Position numbers and translations under genes: made by a program. Below are positions 6,503 to 14,494 of a DNA stretch of 26,631 nt, piece after piece; position 1 is the stretch's first letter; every line of letters begins with the position of its first letter. The stretch is from NCBI GenBank assembly GCA_910578855.1, contig CAJTRV010000015.1, positions 1-26,631 of the forward strand, given 5' to 3'. This DNA comes from an uncultured Bacilli bacterium. GTDB lineage: Bacteria > Bacillota_I > Bacilli_A > RF39 > UBA660. The notes under the pieces were generated by a model, which ran no database searches, was not told the DNA's origin, and saw only the letters and a list, made by a program, of their open reading frames with translations.

Positions 6503-9130
6503 CTACTCTCTTTTCAAGGCAACCGCTAATGGAACCTTATTTAACACTCGTTTTGATAGACCAATCGCAATGTAATATGCGATTAATAATGCGATTAACC
6601 CTACTCCTGCCATCAGTGGTGATAACGTAACAGGAATGACCATTTTCGTATCCCCAACCAAGATATGAATAATCCATTTTAGAATAGCAATCATACAAGG
6701 AATTGATAATAGATAAGCAACAATAATAAATGGGGTATAAATATTTAGAACAATGGAACTAATTTCCCGGTTGTGATATCCCATCACTTTCATGAGGGAA
6801 ATCGTTTTCTTATTCTCTTCAACAACGATATTGGCAATTACAGCAATGATGATTAAAACCATAAAAGCGGCAAAGCCAATCACAATATAAATAGAGGCAT
6901 CCATTCGTTGTAACTGCGTATCAATGTTTCGCCTTAAATCATCGATACTAAAGATTCCTGATATCTCAGAAAGTTCGGAATCTGACAACTGTTTCATAGT
7001 TTGATACTTCTCACTTACACTATATTTAGTCGTATAAACAGCTTCTTTGTAACCAAGATCATAACTAAGTTCCTCTCTACTTACATAACCAGATGCATTT
7101 AAATACTCATCGGCAATTCCGACCACTTGATAACTTATCTCGGTCCCATTATAATCGAAAACAAGAGTATCCCCAAGATCTACTTTCATATATTCCCTAA
7201 TATTCTTATTGATAATCATCGCATGTTCTTCTTCATATAACTTTGGTAATAAATTCTTTTCGTCTTCATCTTTCACTTCTAAATACTTTGTATAAGAGTC
7301 CAGTCCGGTTAAATTTACCGTATAATCATCATCTTCCAGTTTCTTTTCTTTGTTTTTCTGATCTAAAACGCGCACTAATTTCATACTACTTGATAATACC
7401 AAATCATCTTCACTACTCTCCACAGTCTGCGGAGTATTATAGTAAATCATATATTTATATTTCATCATATCAAAGGTCTTATCAATCATGGAATTAAATA
7501 AATTAGAACCAATGATAATAAGAATAATCAGTAATCCAGTACAGAACGAAGTTAGTGTTACAATAAGAAGTTTCCCAATCGACCGTGATGCTAATTGATA
7601 ACGAAATTTTGATTCAAATGGAAGTAACTTCGTCATCTTAGTTGTAAGTTTACTTAAAAAATTAACTTTTAAATTGCTTCCTTCTTTTAATAATGCTAAT
7701 GGTTTTTTACGAAGCATAAAGAAGGCAATTAGAAAACTTAAAAGAGAAAGTAACCCCATCGGTACAAGAATAGAATTGATTAGGTATTTACTATTTAACT
7801 TGAAACCAGCAAGGGGAACCGTATAAAAGCTAAGGAAAATATTCGTAATCGGTCCATGTAATAAAATACCGATCAAGTATCCCAATAATCCCCCAATGAT
7901 TGCTCCTACAAACGGATAAACGAGATAGCTCATCGCAATTTGATAACGCTTATATCCAAGGGATTTCAAAACACCAATTTGTAACCGTTCATCGTCGATT
8001 CGTTTCTTGGTAATTACTAAAATGATAAAGACGGCAATCCCCAATAATAAATATAAGAAAGCCTCGGCAAATGTTCGATTGCTGCTAAATTCCATTTGAA
8101 TCATATCAGTTCGCATCAAACGAACCATCGTGTTCATTCCAATGGTTACGGTATCCGGTTCAGCTTCTAACATTGTATTGATAAGGGCAACGGAATCCCC
8201 TGCTTGTTGCGCTTTGGCAATATCAGCTGCTACTTTTTCATCTGTAAGATCCGTTGTGTTTTCTTCCTCTACCGATTCACCCGTATTAACAGACACTGTA
8301 ATTCTATTTTTACGACTATAATTTCCATTTAACAAAATCGCAAAGGTATCATTTTTAAGGCCCTCAAACACCGCATAATCACTGGGAAGCATCATGACGA
8401 TATTATTATATTTCTCATCGAAAATCGGTTGATTCACAGACAACATCGGATAAATATAATCACTGGCATAAGCAAACCCCACAATCTTATATTGTTTGCC
8501 ATTAATCCGGTAAGAATCCCCAATTTCTAACTGGTTGGCTTTCGCAAACTTCGGTAAAACGGTAATCTCCCCCGCTTTTTTAGGAAAACTTCCATCCACT
8601 AGATATGGCAAATTAAGCTTCTTATGTTGGTCATATGGCATAACATTGGTTGTATTATTATGTTCTGTTACCATTTTTGTCGGTTGTAATTCATAGGTAA
8701 AATCATACTTTTTAGCCAAAGAATCTAACTTTTGTTTACTCATATCAATATGGGCATCATACTTCCGGAAGACTTGCTCAATCCCAAGATATACTTGATT
8801 GGTACAAAGAGATGTTTGTTCTTCTAAGCAGAGTGCATAAAGATCCAATAATTGTGATTCTTCCTCTGTTACATCTTGCAACTTATCAGAACGTATCCGT
8901 GCAAACGTTTCACTCGTCATATCAGTTTGGTAATCAATCTTTGGTTCTAAACTGACATGTTCAACTTGATGCTCCTCTAAATAATGATAGTAACGATCTT
9001 CGATTCGATCAATCGCACTATTCATAGTTGTATAGATTGCTGTCGAAAGCATCACCATGACGATAATTCCCAACATCTGAATTTTTTTCTTTTTTAACCC
9101 TTTCAGCGAGTTCAGTAACAACAATCGCAT
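6503..9130 (-). CDS. Double-FtsX ABC transporter permease of the first cassette
   Basis: An 875-residue permease with the same plan as the one at 2048-4663: N-terminal helix (about 20-40), large outside domain (about 40-350), an FtsX unit of three helices (about 353-475) with RIDDERLQIGVLKSLGYKRY, a helix near 520-545, a second outside domain, and a second FtsX unit (about 750-870) with EENKKTISLMKVMGYHNRE. Although an in-frame GTG lies at 9139, the ATG at 9130 is preferred. It overlaps the ATPase stop as TAATG, with GAGGTGG six bases upstream, a classic coupled start. It is probably driven by both flanking ATPases. The outside domain has residues CLEEQTSLC in the first loop, so one disulfide is possible. 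The substrate is unknown. Confidence 0.9.
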   Translation of the reverse strand: MRLLLLNSLKGLKKKKIQMLGIIVMVMLSTAIYTTMNSAIDRIEDRYYHYLEEHQVEHVSLEPKIDYQTDMTSETFARIRSDKLQDVTEEESQLLDLYALCLEEQTSLCTNQVYLGIEQVFRKYDAHIDMSKQKLDSLAKKYDFTYELQPTKMVTEHNNTTNVMPYDQHKKLNLPYLVDGSFPKKAGEITVLPKFAKANQLEIGDSYRINGKQYKIVGFAYASDYIYPMLSVNQPIFDEKYNNIVMMLPSDYAVFEGLKNDTFAILLNGNYSRKNRITVSVNTGESVEEENTTDLTDEKVAADIAKAQQAGDSVALINTMLEAEPDTVTIGMNTMVRLMRTDMIQMEFSSNRTFAEAFLYLLLGIAVFIILVITKKRIDDERLQIGVLKSLGYKRYQIAMSYLVYPFVGAIIGGLLGYLIGILLHGPITNIFLSFYTVPLAGFKLNSKYLINSILVPMGLLSLLSFLIAFFMLRKKPLALLKEGSNLKVNFLSKLTTKMTKLLPFESKFRYQLASRSIGKLLIVTLTSFCTGLLIILIIIGSNLFNSMIDKTFDMMKYKYMIYYNTPQTVESSEDDLVLSSSMKLVRVLDQKNKEKKLEDDDYTVNLTGLDSYTKYLEVKDEDEKNLLPKLYEEEHAMIINKNIREYMKVDLGDTLVFDYNGTEISYQVVGIADEYLNASGYVSREELSYDLGYKEAVYTTKYSVSEKYQTMKQLSDSELSEISGIFSIDDLRRNIDTQLQRMDASIYIVIGFAAFMVLIIIAVIANIVVEENKKTISLMKVMGYHNREISSIVLNIYTPFIIVAYLLSIPCMIAILKWIIHILVGDTKMVIPVTLSPLMAGVGLIALLIAYYIAIGLSKRVLNKVPLAVALKRE

Positions 9131-9837
9131 TAAGCCCACCTCAATTCTTCAGCATCGATTACTTCTTTGTTATGAACAATCGATTCAATTCGTCCACTAT
9201 TCATCTTAATCACCGTATTGGCCATCAAAGCAATACTAGGATTGTGGGTTACGATAATCATCGTCGTATGAAAATCTCGATTAATCTGTTGTAATGACTT
9301 CAAGACTTTTTTACCCGTCTTCTCATCGAGAGCCCCCGTTGGTTCGTCACAAAATAAGACCTTAGGATTCTTGACAAGGGCCCGGGCAATCGATACCCGC
9401 TGCATCTGTCCTCCGGATAATTGATATGGATATTTGTTTTTATGATGACTTAATCCGACAACAGTTAAAATTTTAGAATACGAAAGAGGATCGGAACTTA
9501 AATTTGCTCCCATTTCCATATTCTCGAGTACTGTTAAATTAGGAATTAAATTATAACTTTGAAAGATAAACCCCAAATTATCACGACGATAATTGGTCAG
9601 TTCCCGCTCTTTCATCTTCCCAATATCAGTCCCATCAAATAAAATAGTCCCTTTACTAGGGGTATCAATCCCTGATAACATATTTAACAAGGTAGATTTC
9701 CCACTTCCACTTGGCCCTAATATCACGACAATCTCGCCCTTTTCAATCTCGAGATTAACCTGGTTCAAAGCATGGTTTTCCGCTGTCATATTCTGATATA
9801 TTTTGCTAACATTCTTCACTTGATATAACGCTTTCAT
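9130..9837 (-). CDS. ABC transporter ATPase, proximal member of the first cassette
   Basis: A 235-residue LolD/MacB-type ATPase with Walker A GPSGSGKST (41-49), Q-loop Q92, signature LSGGQ (139-143), Walker B VLFCDE (159-164), PTGALDE and switch H197. The ATG at 9837 follows AGAGGTG at good spacing. Its stop overlaps the permease start (TAATG). It follows the histidine kinase gene by 57 bp, a gap that holds its own TATAAT box, so it can be expressed with or apart from the two-component genes. It is a paralogue of the ATPase at 5789-6493. Confidence 0.94.
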   Translation of the reverse strand: MKALYQVKNVSKIYQNMTAENHALNQVNLEIEKGEIVVILGPSGSGKSTLLNMLSGIDTPSKGTILFDGTDIGKMKERELTNYRRDNLGFIFQSYNLIPNLTVLENMEMGANLSSDPLSYSKILTVVGLSHHKNKYPYQLSGGQMQRVSIARALVKNPKVLFCDEPTGALDEKTGKKVLKSLQQINRDFHTTMIIVTHNPSIALMANTVIKMNSGRIESIVHNKEVIDAEELRWA

Positions 9838-9860
9838 TATGCACCTCTATTTCTAACTAC

Positions 9861-9866
9861 ATTATA
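9861..9866 (-). promoter_or_regulatory. -10 box of the first ABC cassette
   Basis: TATAAT on the minus strand, 24 bp before the ATPase start, inside the 57-bp gap after the kinase gene. No good -35 is seen, which suits a promoter needing an activator. Confidence 0.45.
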
Positions 9867-9894
9867 CGCCATTTTAGAACGGATTAAAACCTCC

Positions 9895-11109
9895 CTACAG
9901 TCCGTTTTTATAAAACTTGATTAGAAAAGTGGTTCCTTTATTCTTTTTACTTTGGACTGTAATATCACCATTCTGCTTATTGATGATTGTTTTGGCCATA
10001 TTAAGGCCGATCCCAATGCTGTCAGGATGCGCACTTCCTTTATAAAATCGTTCAAAGATATAGGGCATATCTTTTTTACTAATCCCAACCCCATTATCAG
10101 AAATCGTAATACAAGTATAGATGGGATTTTCCTTCGCCGTAATCGTAATCGTCCCATCAGTTGGCGTATGCTCATGGGCATTCTTGATAATGTTAATCAA
10201 GGCTTCCACCGTCCAGTGGGTATCACATAATAACCCAATATCATCAAGATCAAGCACCAGTTCTTGCCGCTTAATCTCCATTGGAATTAGTAACGGTGCC
10301 GTCGCTTTTTGAATCAACTCTGGAACCCGTATTTCTTTTTGAGTTAATGTTACTACTCCACTATCTAAACGCGATATTTTTAAAAGTGAACTAACAAGCC
10401 ACTCCATCCGCTCGAGTTGTTTCCGATTTTTCAGTAACAATTCGTTCTTTTTCTTGGGATCCAATTTCTCATCAGCAAGAATTTCATTGATCACATACAT
10501 ACTTGTAAGTGGTGTTTTAATCTGGTGTGAAATATCCGACAATGTTTTTTCTAATTCCATCTTATCCTGTTTTAAAGCATCACTATAATCTTTTAACATC
10601 TGAATCATTTTGTGTAATTCATTTTTTAAATTGCTGATGGTCCCTTCTTGATAATCATCTGGGTGAATCGTAAAATCATCATGAAGTGCTCTAGTTAGAT
10701 CTTGACTTAATTCCCGTAACCGGCGGCGTTGGCGCCATAAATATAAAAGATACGGTAAACTAACTAAAATAAAACCACCAATGAAATACATAGTCTGAAA
10801 AAAATACATGGTTCGTTTGACATCTTTTACCAAACTAAGTTGCTCGATACTTTCCATGTTATCTAAATCATACTTGTTTAAAAGATCATAATCCTGCTTG
10901 TTTCCTTTTAAAATCGCCCCGATAATTTCTGTTTCTAATTCCGGATGATTTGCCACAATCGTCCCCGCAATTACATTGTTGTTGTTAATTAAAACTCGTT
11001 TAAAATAACGAAATGTAATATGATTTAGGCAAAACCCCATGAATAAAACCAGTCCTAGCACCAATAATTGACGGCAACATAACCGTTTAAATTCTATTTC
11101 TCTATTCAT
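9895..11109 (-). CDS. Sensor histidine kinase, membrane-bound, two spans
   Basis: A 404-residue kinase. Membrane spans lie at about 13-33 and 102-124, enclosing a sensor loop of about 68 residues outside the cell. A coiled linker leads to the HisKA domain with phospho-acceptor H195 in DISHQIKTP. The HATPase domain shows the N box (NIIKNAHEH), G1 (DNGVGI), F box (FERFYKG) and G2 (GIGLNMAK). It should autophosphorylate and pass phosphate to the regulator encoded just upstream. The loop is longer than in BceS-type intramembrane sensors (almost none), so direct sensing of a ligand is possible. The start at ATG 11109, not GTG 11115, is supported by AAGGTGAG seven bases upstream; it overlaps the regulator gene by 8 bp. 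The signal is unknown; control of the neighbouring ABC genes is inferred from position. Confidence 0.93.
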   Translation of the reverse strand: MNREIEFKRLCCRQLLVLGLVLFMGFCLNHITFRYFKRVLINNNNVIAGTIVANHPELETEIIGAILKGNKQDYDLLNKYDLDNMESIEQLSLVKDVKRTMYFFQTMYFIGGFILVSLPYLLYLWRQRRRLRELSQDLTRALHDDFTIHPDDYQEGTISNLKNELHKMIQMLKDYSDALKQDKMELEKTLSDISHQIKTPLTSMYVINEILADEKLDPKKKNELLLKNRKQLERMEWLVSSLLKISRLDSGVVTLTQKEIRVPELIQKATAPLLIPMEIKRQELVLDLDDIGLLCDTHWTVEALINIIKNAHEHTPTDGTITITAKENPIYTCITISDNGVGISKKDMPYIFERFYKGSAHPDSIGIGLNMAKTIINKQNGDITVQSKKNKGTTFLIKFYKNGL

Positions 11110-11782
11110 GGGCACTCACCTTATAACCTAGTCCCCTAACGGTTAAAATAATCTTGGGATTATTTGGATCATCTTCGATCTTCTCTCGAATACGTTTAAT
11201 ATAAACCGTAAGTGTATTATCATTAACAAATGCTTCATTGGTATCCCAGATATCCGCTAAAATCTGCTCCCGACTATAAACCTTTCCAGGATGTAATCCT
11301 AAAATTAATAAAATACGATACTCAAGAGCTGTTAACATGACATCGATGTCGCCTTTACGAACACGAGCACCATTCAAATCAATCGTAATATTTTGAATCC
11401 GAATCATATTTTGATCATGTTTGCGATGGTAACGTCTTAAAACATTGTTAATCCGTGATAACAATTCCCGGGCCTTAAAAGGCTTGGTCACATAATCATC
11501 GGCACCCATATCAAGTCCCCGCACAATCGACACCTCTTCATCAACCGCGGTTAAAAAAATCGTAGGAATATGATCGTGTTGCCTGATCATTTCAAACAAA
11601 TCAAAACCATTCCCATCAGGAAGACCTAAATCTAAGAGTATCAAATCTGGTTGATCATCTAATTTAAATTTTGCCTCCTCGATATTACTTGCCTCCATCA
11701 TTTCAAAATGTTCATTTTCTAAAAAATATTTTAATCCCATGCGTATTGTCTCGTCATCTTCGACAATTAATATTTTATGCAT
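11102..11782 (-). CDS. OmpR/PhoB-family response regulator
   Basis: A 226-residue two-domain regulator. The receiver domain has the acidic pocket E8-D9-D10, phospho-acceptor D51 in LLLDLGLPDGNGF, switch T78 and K100 in TKPF. The winged-helix DNA-binding domain (about 125-224) shows ALEYRILLILGLHPGKVYSREQIL and the recognition helix region NDNTLTVYIKRIREKI, ending GLGYKV. It is the first gene of the leftward operon, with GGTGGTG as ribosome binding site. It likely acts as a dimer on direct-repeat sites about 11 bp apart, and such repeats are present upstream of the second ABC cassette at 5500-5528. Confidence 0.95.
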   Translation of the reverse strand: MHKILIVEDDETIRMGLKYFLENEHFEMMEASNIEEAKFKLDDQPDLILLDLGLPDGNGFDLFEMIRQHDHIPTIFLTAVDEEVSIVRGLDMGADDYVTKPFKARELLSRINNVLRRYHRKHDQNMIRIQNITIDLNGARVRKGDIDVMLTALEYRILLILGLHPGKVYSREQILADIWDTNEAFVNDNTLTVYIKRIREKIEDDPNNPKIILTVRGLGYKVSAHE

Positions 11783-11797
11783 ATTATCACCACCATC

Positions 11798-11839
11798 ATT
11801 ATACTATATTTTACCAACTTTATGGTGACTAAGTAGTCA
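11798..11839 (-). promoter_or_regulatory. Response-regulator promoter with a 14-bp perfect dyad
   Basis: TATAAT (11798-11803, minus strand) lies 15 bp before the start codon. Upstream of the -35 region is a perfect palindrome TGACTA-N2-TAGTCA (11826-11839), a candidate operator, perhaps for autoregulation. Confidence 0.5.
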
Positions 11840-11910
11840 TAATAATCGTTAGATCGATAAACTTTTATAATTAATATTTTCCTATATGATGCGTTTATGG
11901 AGAAAGATAT

Positions 11911-11936
11911 GAAAAAAAGCGCCATAAAGCGACTTT
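11911..11936 (-). terminator. Likely terminator downstream of the DUF421 gene
   Basis: On the minus strand a 7-bp stem with one bulged base (arms 11916-11922 and 11929-11936, 6-nt loop) is followed by seven T. It ends leftward transcription before the two-component operon. Confidence 0.6.
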
Positions 11937-11972
11937 AATGCTACAAGTTTTCTCATGAATAATAAGGGGTGT

Positions 11973-12036
11973 AATAACCAAGTGAAACGAAAGTTTTATT
12001 ACTTTTTATCCATCTATTTATGATCACTTGGTTATT
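11973..12036. repeat. 64-bp element bounded by perfect 13-bp inverted repeats
   Basis: AATAACCAAGTGA (11973-11985) is matched exactly by its reverse complement at 12024-12036, with 38 bp between. Neither side has a good U-tract, so it is not an ordinary terminator. No target duplication is seen. It could be an RNA stem in the DUF421 3' region or a tiny mobile-element remnant. Confidence 0.45.
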
Positions 12037-12059
12037 GGTTTGATGATAAAAAACCTTCT

Positions 12060-12683
12060 TTATAAATCACTCTTCTTAATAATAAATGTTTTTTGACGCG
12101 TATAAAACGCATAGAAGACATCATCCAAGGGAATATTTCGCTTTTTTAATAAATTCATAAGCCACGTTTCACTTTTCCGAATCTCTTTTAAAACATAATA
12201 GTCGATGACCCCATCTAAAATAAGTGGCATTGGATAATCATTCCCTGTTTCAAATACTGATAATTTCCCATTGTTTTCAAGAACAGCAAAGTTTACCTCA
12301 TCGATACTTTTGATTCCTTGTTCGCGTAACTGAGAAATCAAGTCATCCAAACTATAACGTAATTTTGACATTTCTCGAAACATCAGCTTCCCATTCTTAA
12401 TAATGACGGTAGGTCGACCATCCATAAAACGGCGAACCTTGGTACTCTTAATCGAGATAAAACTAAGTACAATTTGGATACAAAAGAGAGTTACAATTGG
12501 AACAACTGATAACCAGAGTGAATTTTTTGGTTCTTCTAGCGACAAGGCCGCTAGTTCAGCAATCAATACCCAAACAATGAGATCCATAATTCCCAATTGT
12601 CCAACTTCTTTTTTTCCCATAATACGATATAATAACACGATAAAAAAATATAAGAATAAAGTTTTTAAAATGGTCTCTAACAT
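12060..12683 (-). CDS. DUF421 membrane protein (YetF/YrbG family)
   Basis: A 208-residue protein with three N-terminal membrane helices (about 5-25, 33-52, 60-80) and the family's cytoplasmic domain. That domain shows GRPTVIIKNGKL and the S/RYSLDDLISQLREQGI segment, followed by VNFAVLENNGKLSVF. The molecular role is unknown; members occur widely in spore formers. The frame is open upstream to 12830 and would overlap the divergent gene, but AGGTGATGCT precedes the ATG at 12683, so the shorter form is chosen. In B. subtilis the DUF421 gene yrbG sits beside yrzE; here the same partner (12755-13132) is kept but faces the other way. Confidence 0.85.
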   Translation of the reverse strand: MLETILKTLFLYFFIVLLYRIMGKKEVGQLGIMDLIVWVLIAELAALSLEEPKNSLWLSVVPIVTLFCIQIVLSFISIKSTKVRRFMDGRPTVIIKNGKLMFREMSKLRYSLDDLISQLREQGIKSIDEVNFAVLENNGKLSVFETGNDYPMPLILDGVIDYYVLKEIRKSETWLMNLLKKRNIPLDDVFYAFYTRQKTFIIKKSDL

Positions 12684-12710
12684 AGCATCACCTATTTCAT
12701 TATGATCCCG

Positions 12711-12739
12711 TTCATAAATTTTATACAACTTCATATAGT
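12711..12739 (+). promoter_or_regulatory. Promoter of the TIGR04086 gene in a 71-bp divergent gap
   Basis: TTCATA and TATAGT are spaced 17 bp, with the -10 box 15 bp before the start at 12755. The leftward DUF421 gene must be driven from the same gap; a weak TTGTAT-N18-CATAAT is visible on the minus strand. Confidence 0.4.
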
Positions 12740-12754
12740 GTATTAGGTGATAGA

Positions 12755-13132
12755 ATGCAATATATAGACGAATTAAAAAAAATCGGAATCTCTTTAGGCT
12801 ATTTATTAGGAGTCTTACTCCTATCGACATTACTGCTTGTAACCTTATATTATTTTAATATAATCGGTCATAAAACATATCAAGTTCTCCAGTTTATTAT
12901 TCCAGCAATTTCCTTTTTAACCGGTGGATTTGCCATTGGCAAACGAGCAAGCCAAAAAGGATGGCTGGAAGGATTAAAGCTAGGCGGGGTTACTAGTCTC
13001 CTCTTTCTTTTGTTTACATACTTTGGGCTTGGGCAGGGACTGAGTTTACAAAACATGATCTACTTCTTAATTATTCTTGCCGTCGTAACCTTTGGAAGTA
13101 TGATCGGAATTAACTACAAAAAACAAGATTAA
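12755..13132 (+). CDS. TIGR04086 family membrane protein (YrzE-like)
   Basis: A 125-residue protein with four predicted membrane helices (about 12-34, 43-62, 72-92, 98-118), short loops with GFAIGKRASQKGWLEGLKLGG between helices two and three, and a lysine-rich tail. This loop, Gly-rich with a W-x-G-L-x-x-G pattern, is what I associate with the TIGR04086/YrzE family. Function unknown. AGGTGATAG supports the start. Divergent from the DUF421 gene, which is the family's neighbour in Bacillus as well, suggesting a shared membrane role. Confidence 0.75.
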   Translation: MQYIDELKKIGISLGYLLGVLLLSTLLLVTLYYFNIIGHKTYQVLQFIIPAISFLTGGFAIGKRASQKGWLEGLKLGGVTSLLFLLFTYFGLGQGLSLQNMIYFLIILAVVTFGSMIGINYKKQD

Positions 13133-13139
13133 TATTACT

Positions 13140-13173
13140 AAAAAACTACATGTCAACGCTCATGTAGTTTTTT
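13140..13173. terminator. Bidirectional terminator between YrzE-like and murF genes
   Basis: A perfect 13-bp stem (13140-13152 with 13161-13173) with an 8-nt loop and A/T tracts on both outer arms. The murF stop codon (TGA, 13162-13160) begins in the loop. Confidence 0.9.
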
Positions 13174-14494
13174 GAATCGAGCTTACAAAGCGATCTAAGT
13201 GTATTCCACGAGACCCCTTTACCAATACTGTTTGCCCTATAAGTGATGTTATATCAAATGTTTCAAGAAGCGATTTAACATCGGGAAACCAGGTACTATT
13301 TCGAAGTCGTTTTCTGATCCGTTTCGTTTCCGATCCAACCAGAATAACTTGTAAATCTGGCACTTGTTTCATCAATTTGGCCGCTTTTTTATGAATTTTC
13401 TTGCTATAGTTACCAAGTTCTAAGATATCACCAAATACCAACGTTTTAGGTCCTTCTACAAGACTCAAAATTGATAAAGCATTGTCTAATGATTCCAATG
13501 AAGCGTTATAGCAATCATCAATTAGTGTAATCCCATTTGGTAATTCTAAAAACTGAAGTCGCCCTTCTTTGGTATGATATGATTCAATCGCGGTAACGAT
13601 ATCGTTGATGGGAACCTGAAATAACAATCCTACTTGAATCGCTAATAAGACATTATCTAAGAGTTTCTTACCAGGCATCGGAATTTTCATCGGAATAATC
13701 TGATCCTGATAATGAAGCCAAGCAAACGTACTATCAACATATAATTGAACATGCGAGAAAGTTAGATTAGGCGATGTTCCCACTGAAATCACCTCAATAT
13801 CATCTTTTTTAATACGTTTTAAATAAGAATCATGCCCATTTACGAGTAAATACCCATCCTGCATTCCATCCGTGATTTCTAACTTGGCCTTTAAAATCTG
13901 CTTCTTTCCTTTTAAATAACCAATATGTGATGTCCCAATATTGGTAATGACGCCAATATCAGGTTCACATAATTCTGATAATTCATGAATCTCTCCTGAG
14001 TGATTCATTCCCAGTTCCATAACGATCATCTGATGATGAGAATTTAACTCTAATAAAGTTAACGGAACCCCAATCCGATTATTATAATTCTTTGGGCTTT
14101 TTAATACCGTATAACGTTGCTTTAAAATGCGATAGATTAATTCCTTCGTCATCGTTTTACCAACACTACCAGTAATTGCAATTAACGGAATAGGAAATTG
14201 ACTTCGCTGAAAGCGACCTAATTCAATCAAAGCCTGGGTTGTATCCATAACTTGAAGAAATACGACCCCTTTATAAGATTGAATTGGCTTCTCGGAACAA
14301 ATAATATATCTCGCTCCCCGTTCAATTGCTTCTTTAATATAATGATGTCCATCATAGACTTTCCCTTTTAGGGCGATAAACAAATCCCCACGTTTTACAG
14401 TTTGACTCGAAGTAACAATTCGTTTCACTACTCGATCCTTTCCCGTAAAATCATGGCTTGCCTTGGTCACTTCGATGATGTTGCTTAATTTCAT
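13160..14494 (-). CDS. murF: UDP-MurNAc-tripeptide--D-Ala-D-Ala ligase MurF
   Basis: MurF adds the D-Ala-D-Ala dipeptide to the UDP-MurNAc-tripeptide in the cytoplasm, the last step of the soluble peptidoglycan precursor. This 444-residue protein has the N-terminal substrate domain with GDLFIALKGKVYDGHHYI (36-53), the ATP loop GSVGKT (109-114), ELGMNHSGEI (160-169), NIGTSHIG (185-192), and the C-terminal LIDDCYNAS (324-332) and FGDILELG. Length fits the family. Position 115 is Met where many MurF have Thr. Start at ATG 14494 follows GGGAGGT; the longer frame to 14527 has no such site. It overlaps the upstream amidotransferase gene by 44 bp. Its presence shows a walled cell. Confidence 0.93.
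   Translation of the reverse strand: MKLSNIIEVTKASHDFTGKDRVVKRIVTSSQTVKRGDLFIALKGKVYDGHHYIKEAIERGARYIICSEKPIQSYKGVVFLQVMDTTQALIELGRFQRSQFPIPLIAITGSVGKTMTKELIYRILKQRYTVLKSPKNYNNRIGVPLTLLELNSHHQMIVMELGMNHSGEIHELSELCEPDIGVITNIGTSHIGYLKGKKQILKAKLEITDGMQDGYLLVNGHDSYLKRIKKDDIEVISVGTSPNLTFSHVQLYVDSTFAWLHYQDQIIPMKIPMPGKKLLDNVLLAIQVGLLFQVPINDIVTAIESYHTKEGRLQFLELPNGITLIDDCYNASLESLDNALSILSLVEGPKTLVFGDILELGNYSKKIHKKAAKLMKQVPDLQVILVGSETKRIRKRLRNSTWFPDVKSLLETFDITSLIGQTVLVKGSRGIHLDRFVSSIQKTT

Noticed and set aside
9128..9139. GTG at 9139 as start of the first permease
   Set aside because: The GTG is part of the GAGGTGG ribosome site that serves the ATG at 9130, which overlaps the ATPase stop.
9921..10312. 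Several 60-90 codon frames over the histidine kinase catalytic domain on both strands
   Set aside because: They overlap the conserved HATPase motifs in other frames and have no start signals.
11909..11938. An 8-codon rightward peptide with a GGAGAAAG-like site
   Set aside because: The bases are better explained as the leftward terminator of the DUF421 gene (stem 11916-11936 with T7 on the minus strand); no gene follows that a leader would control.
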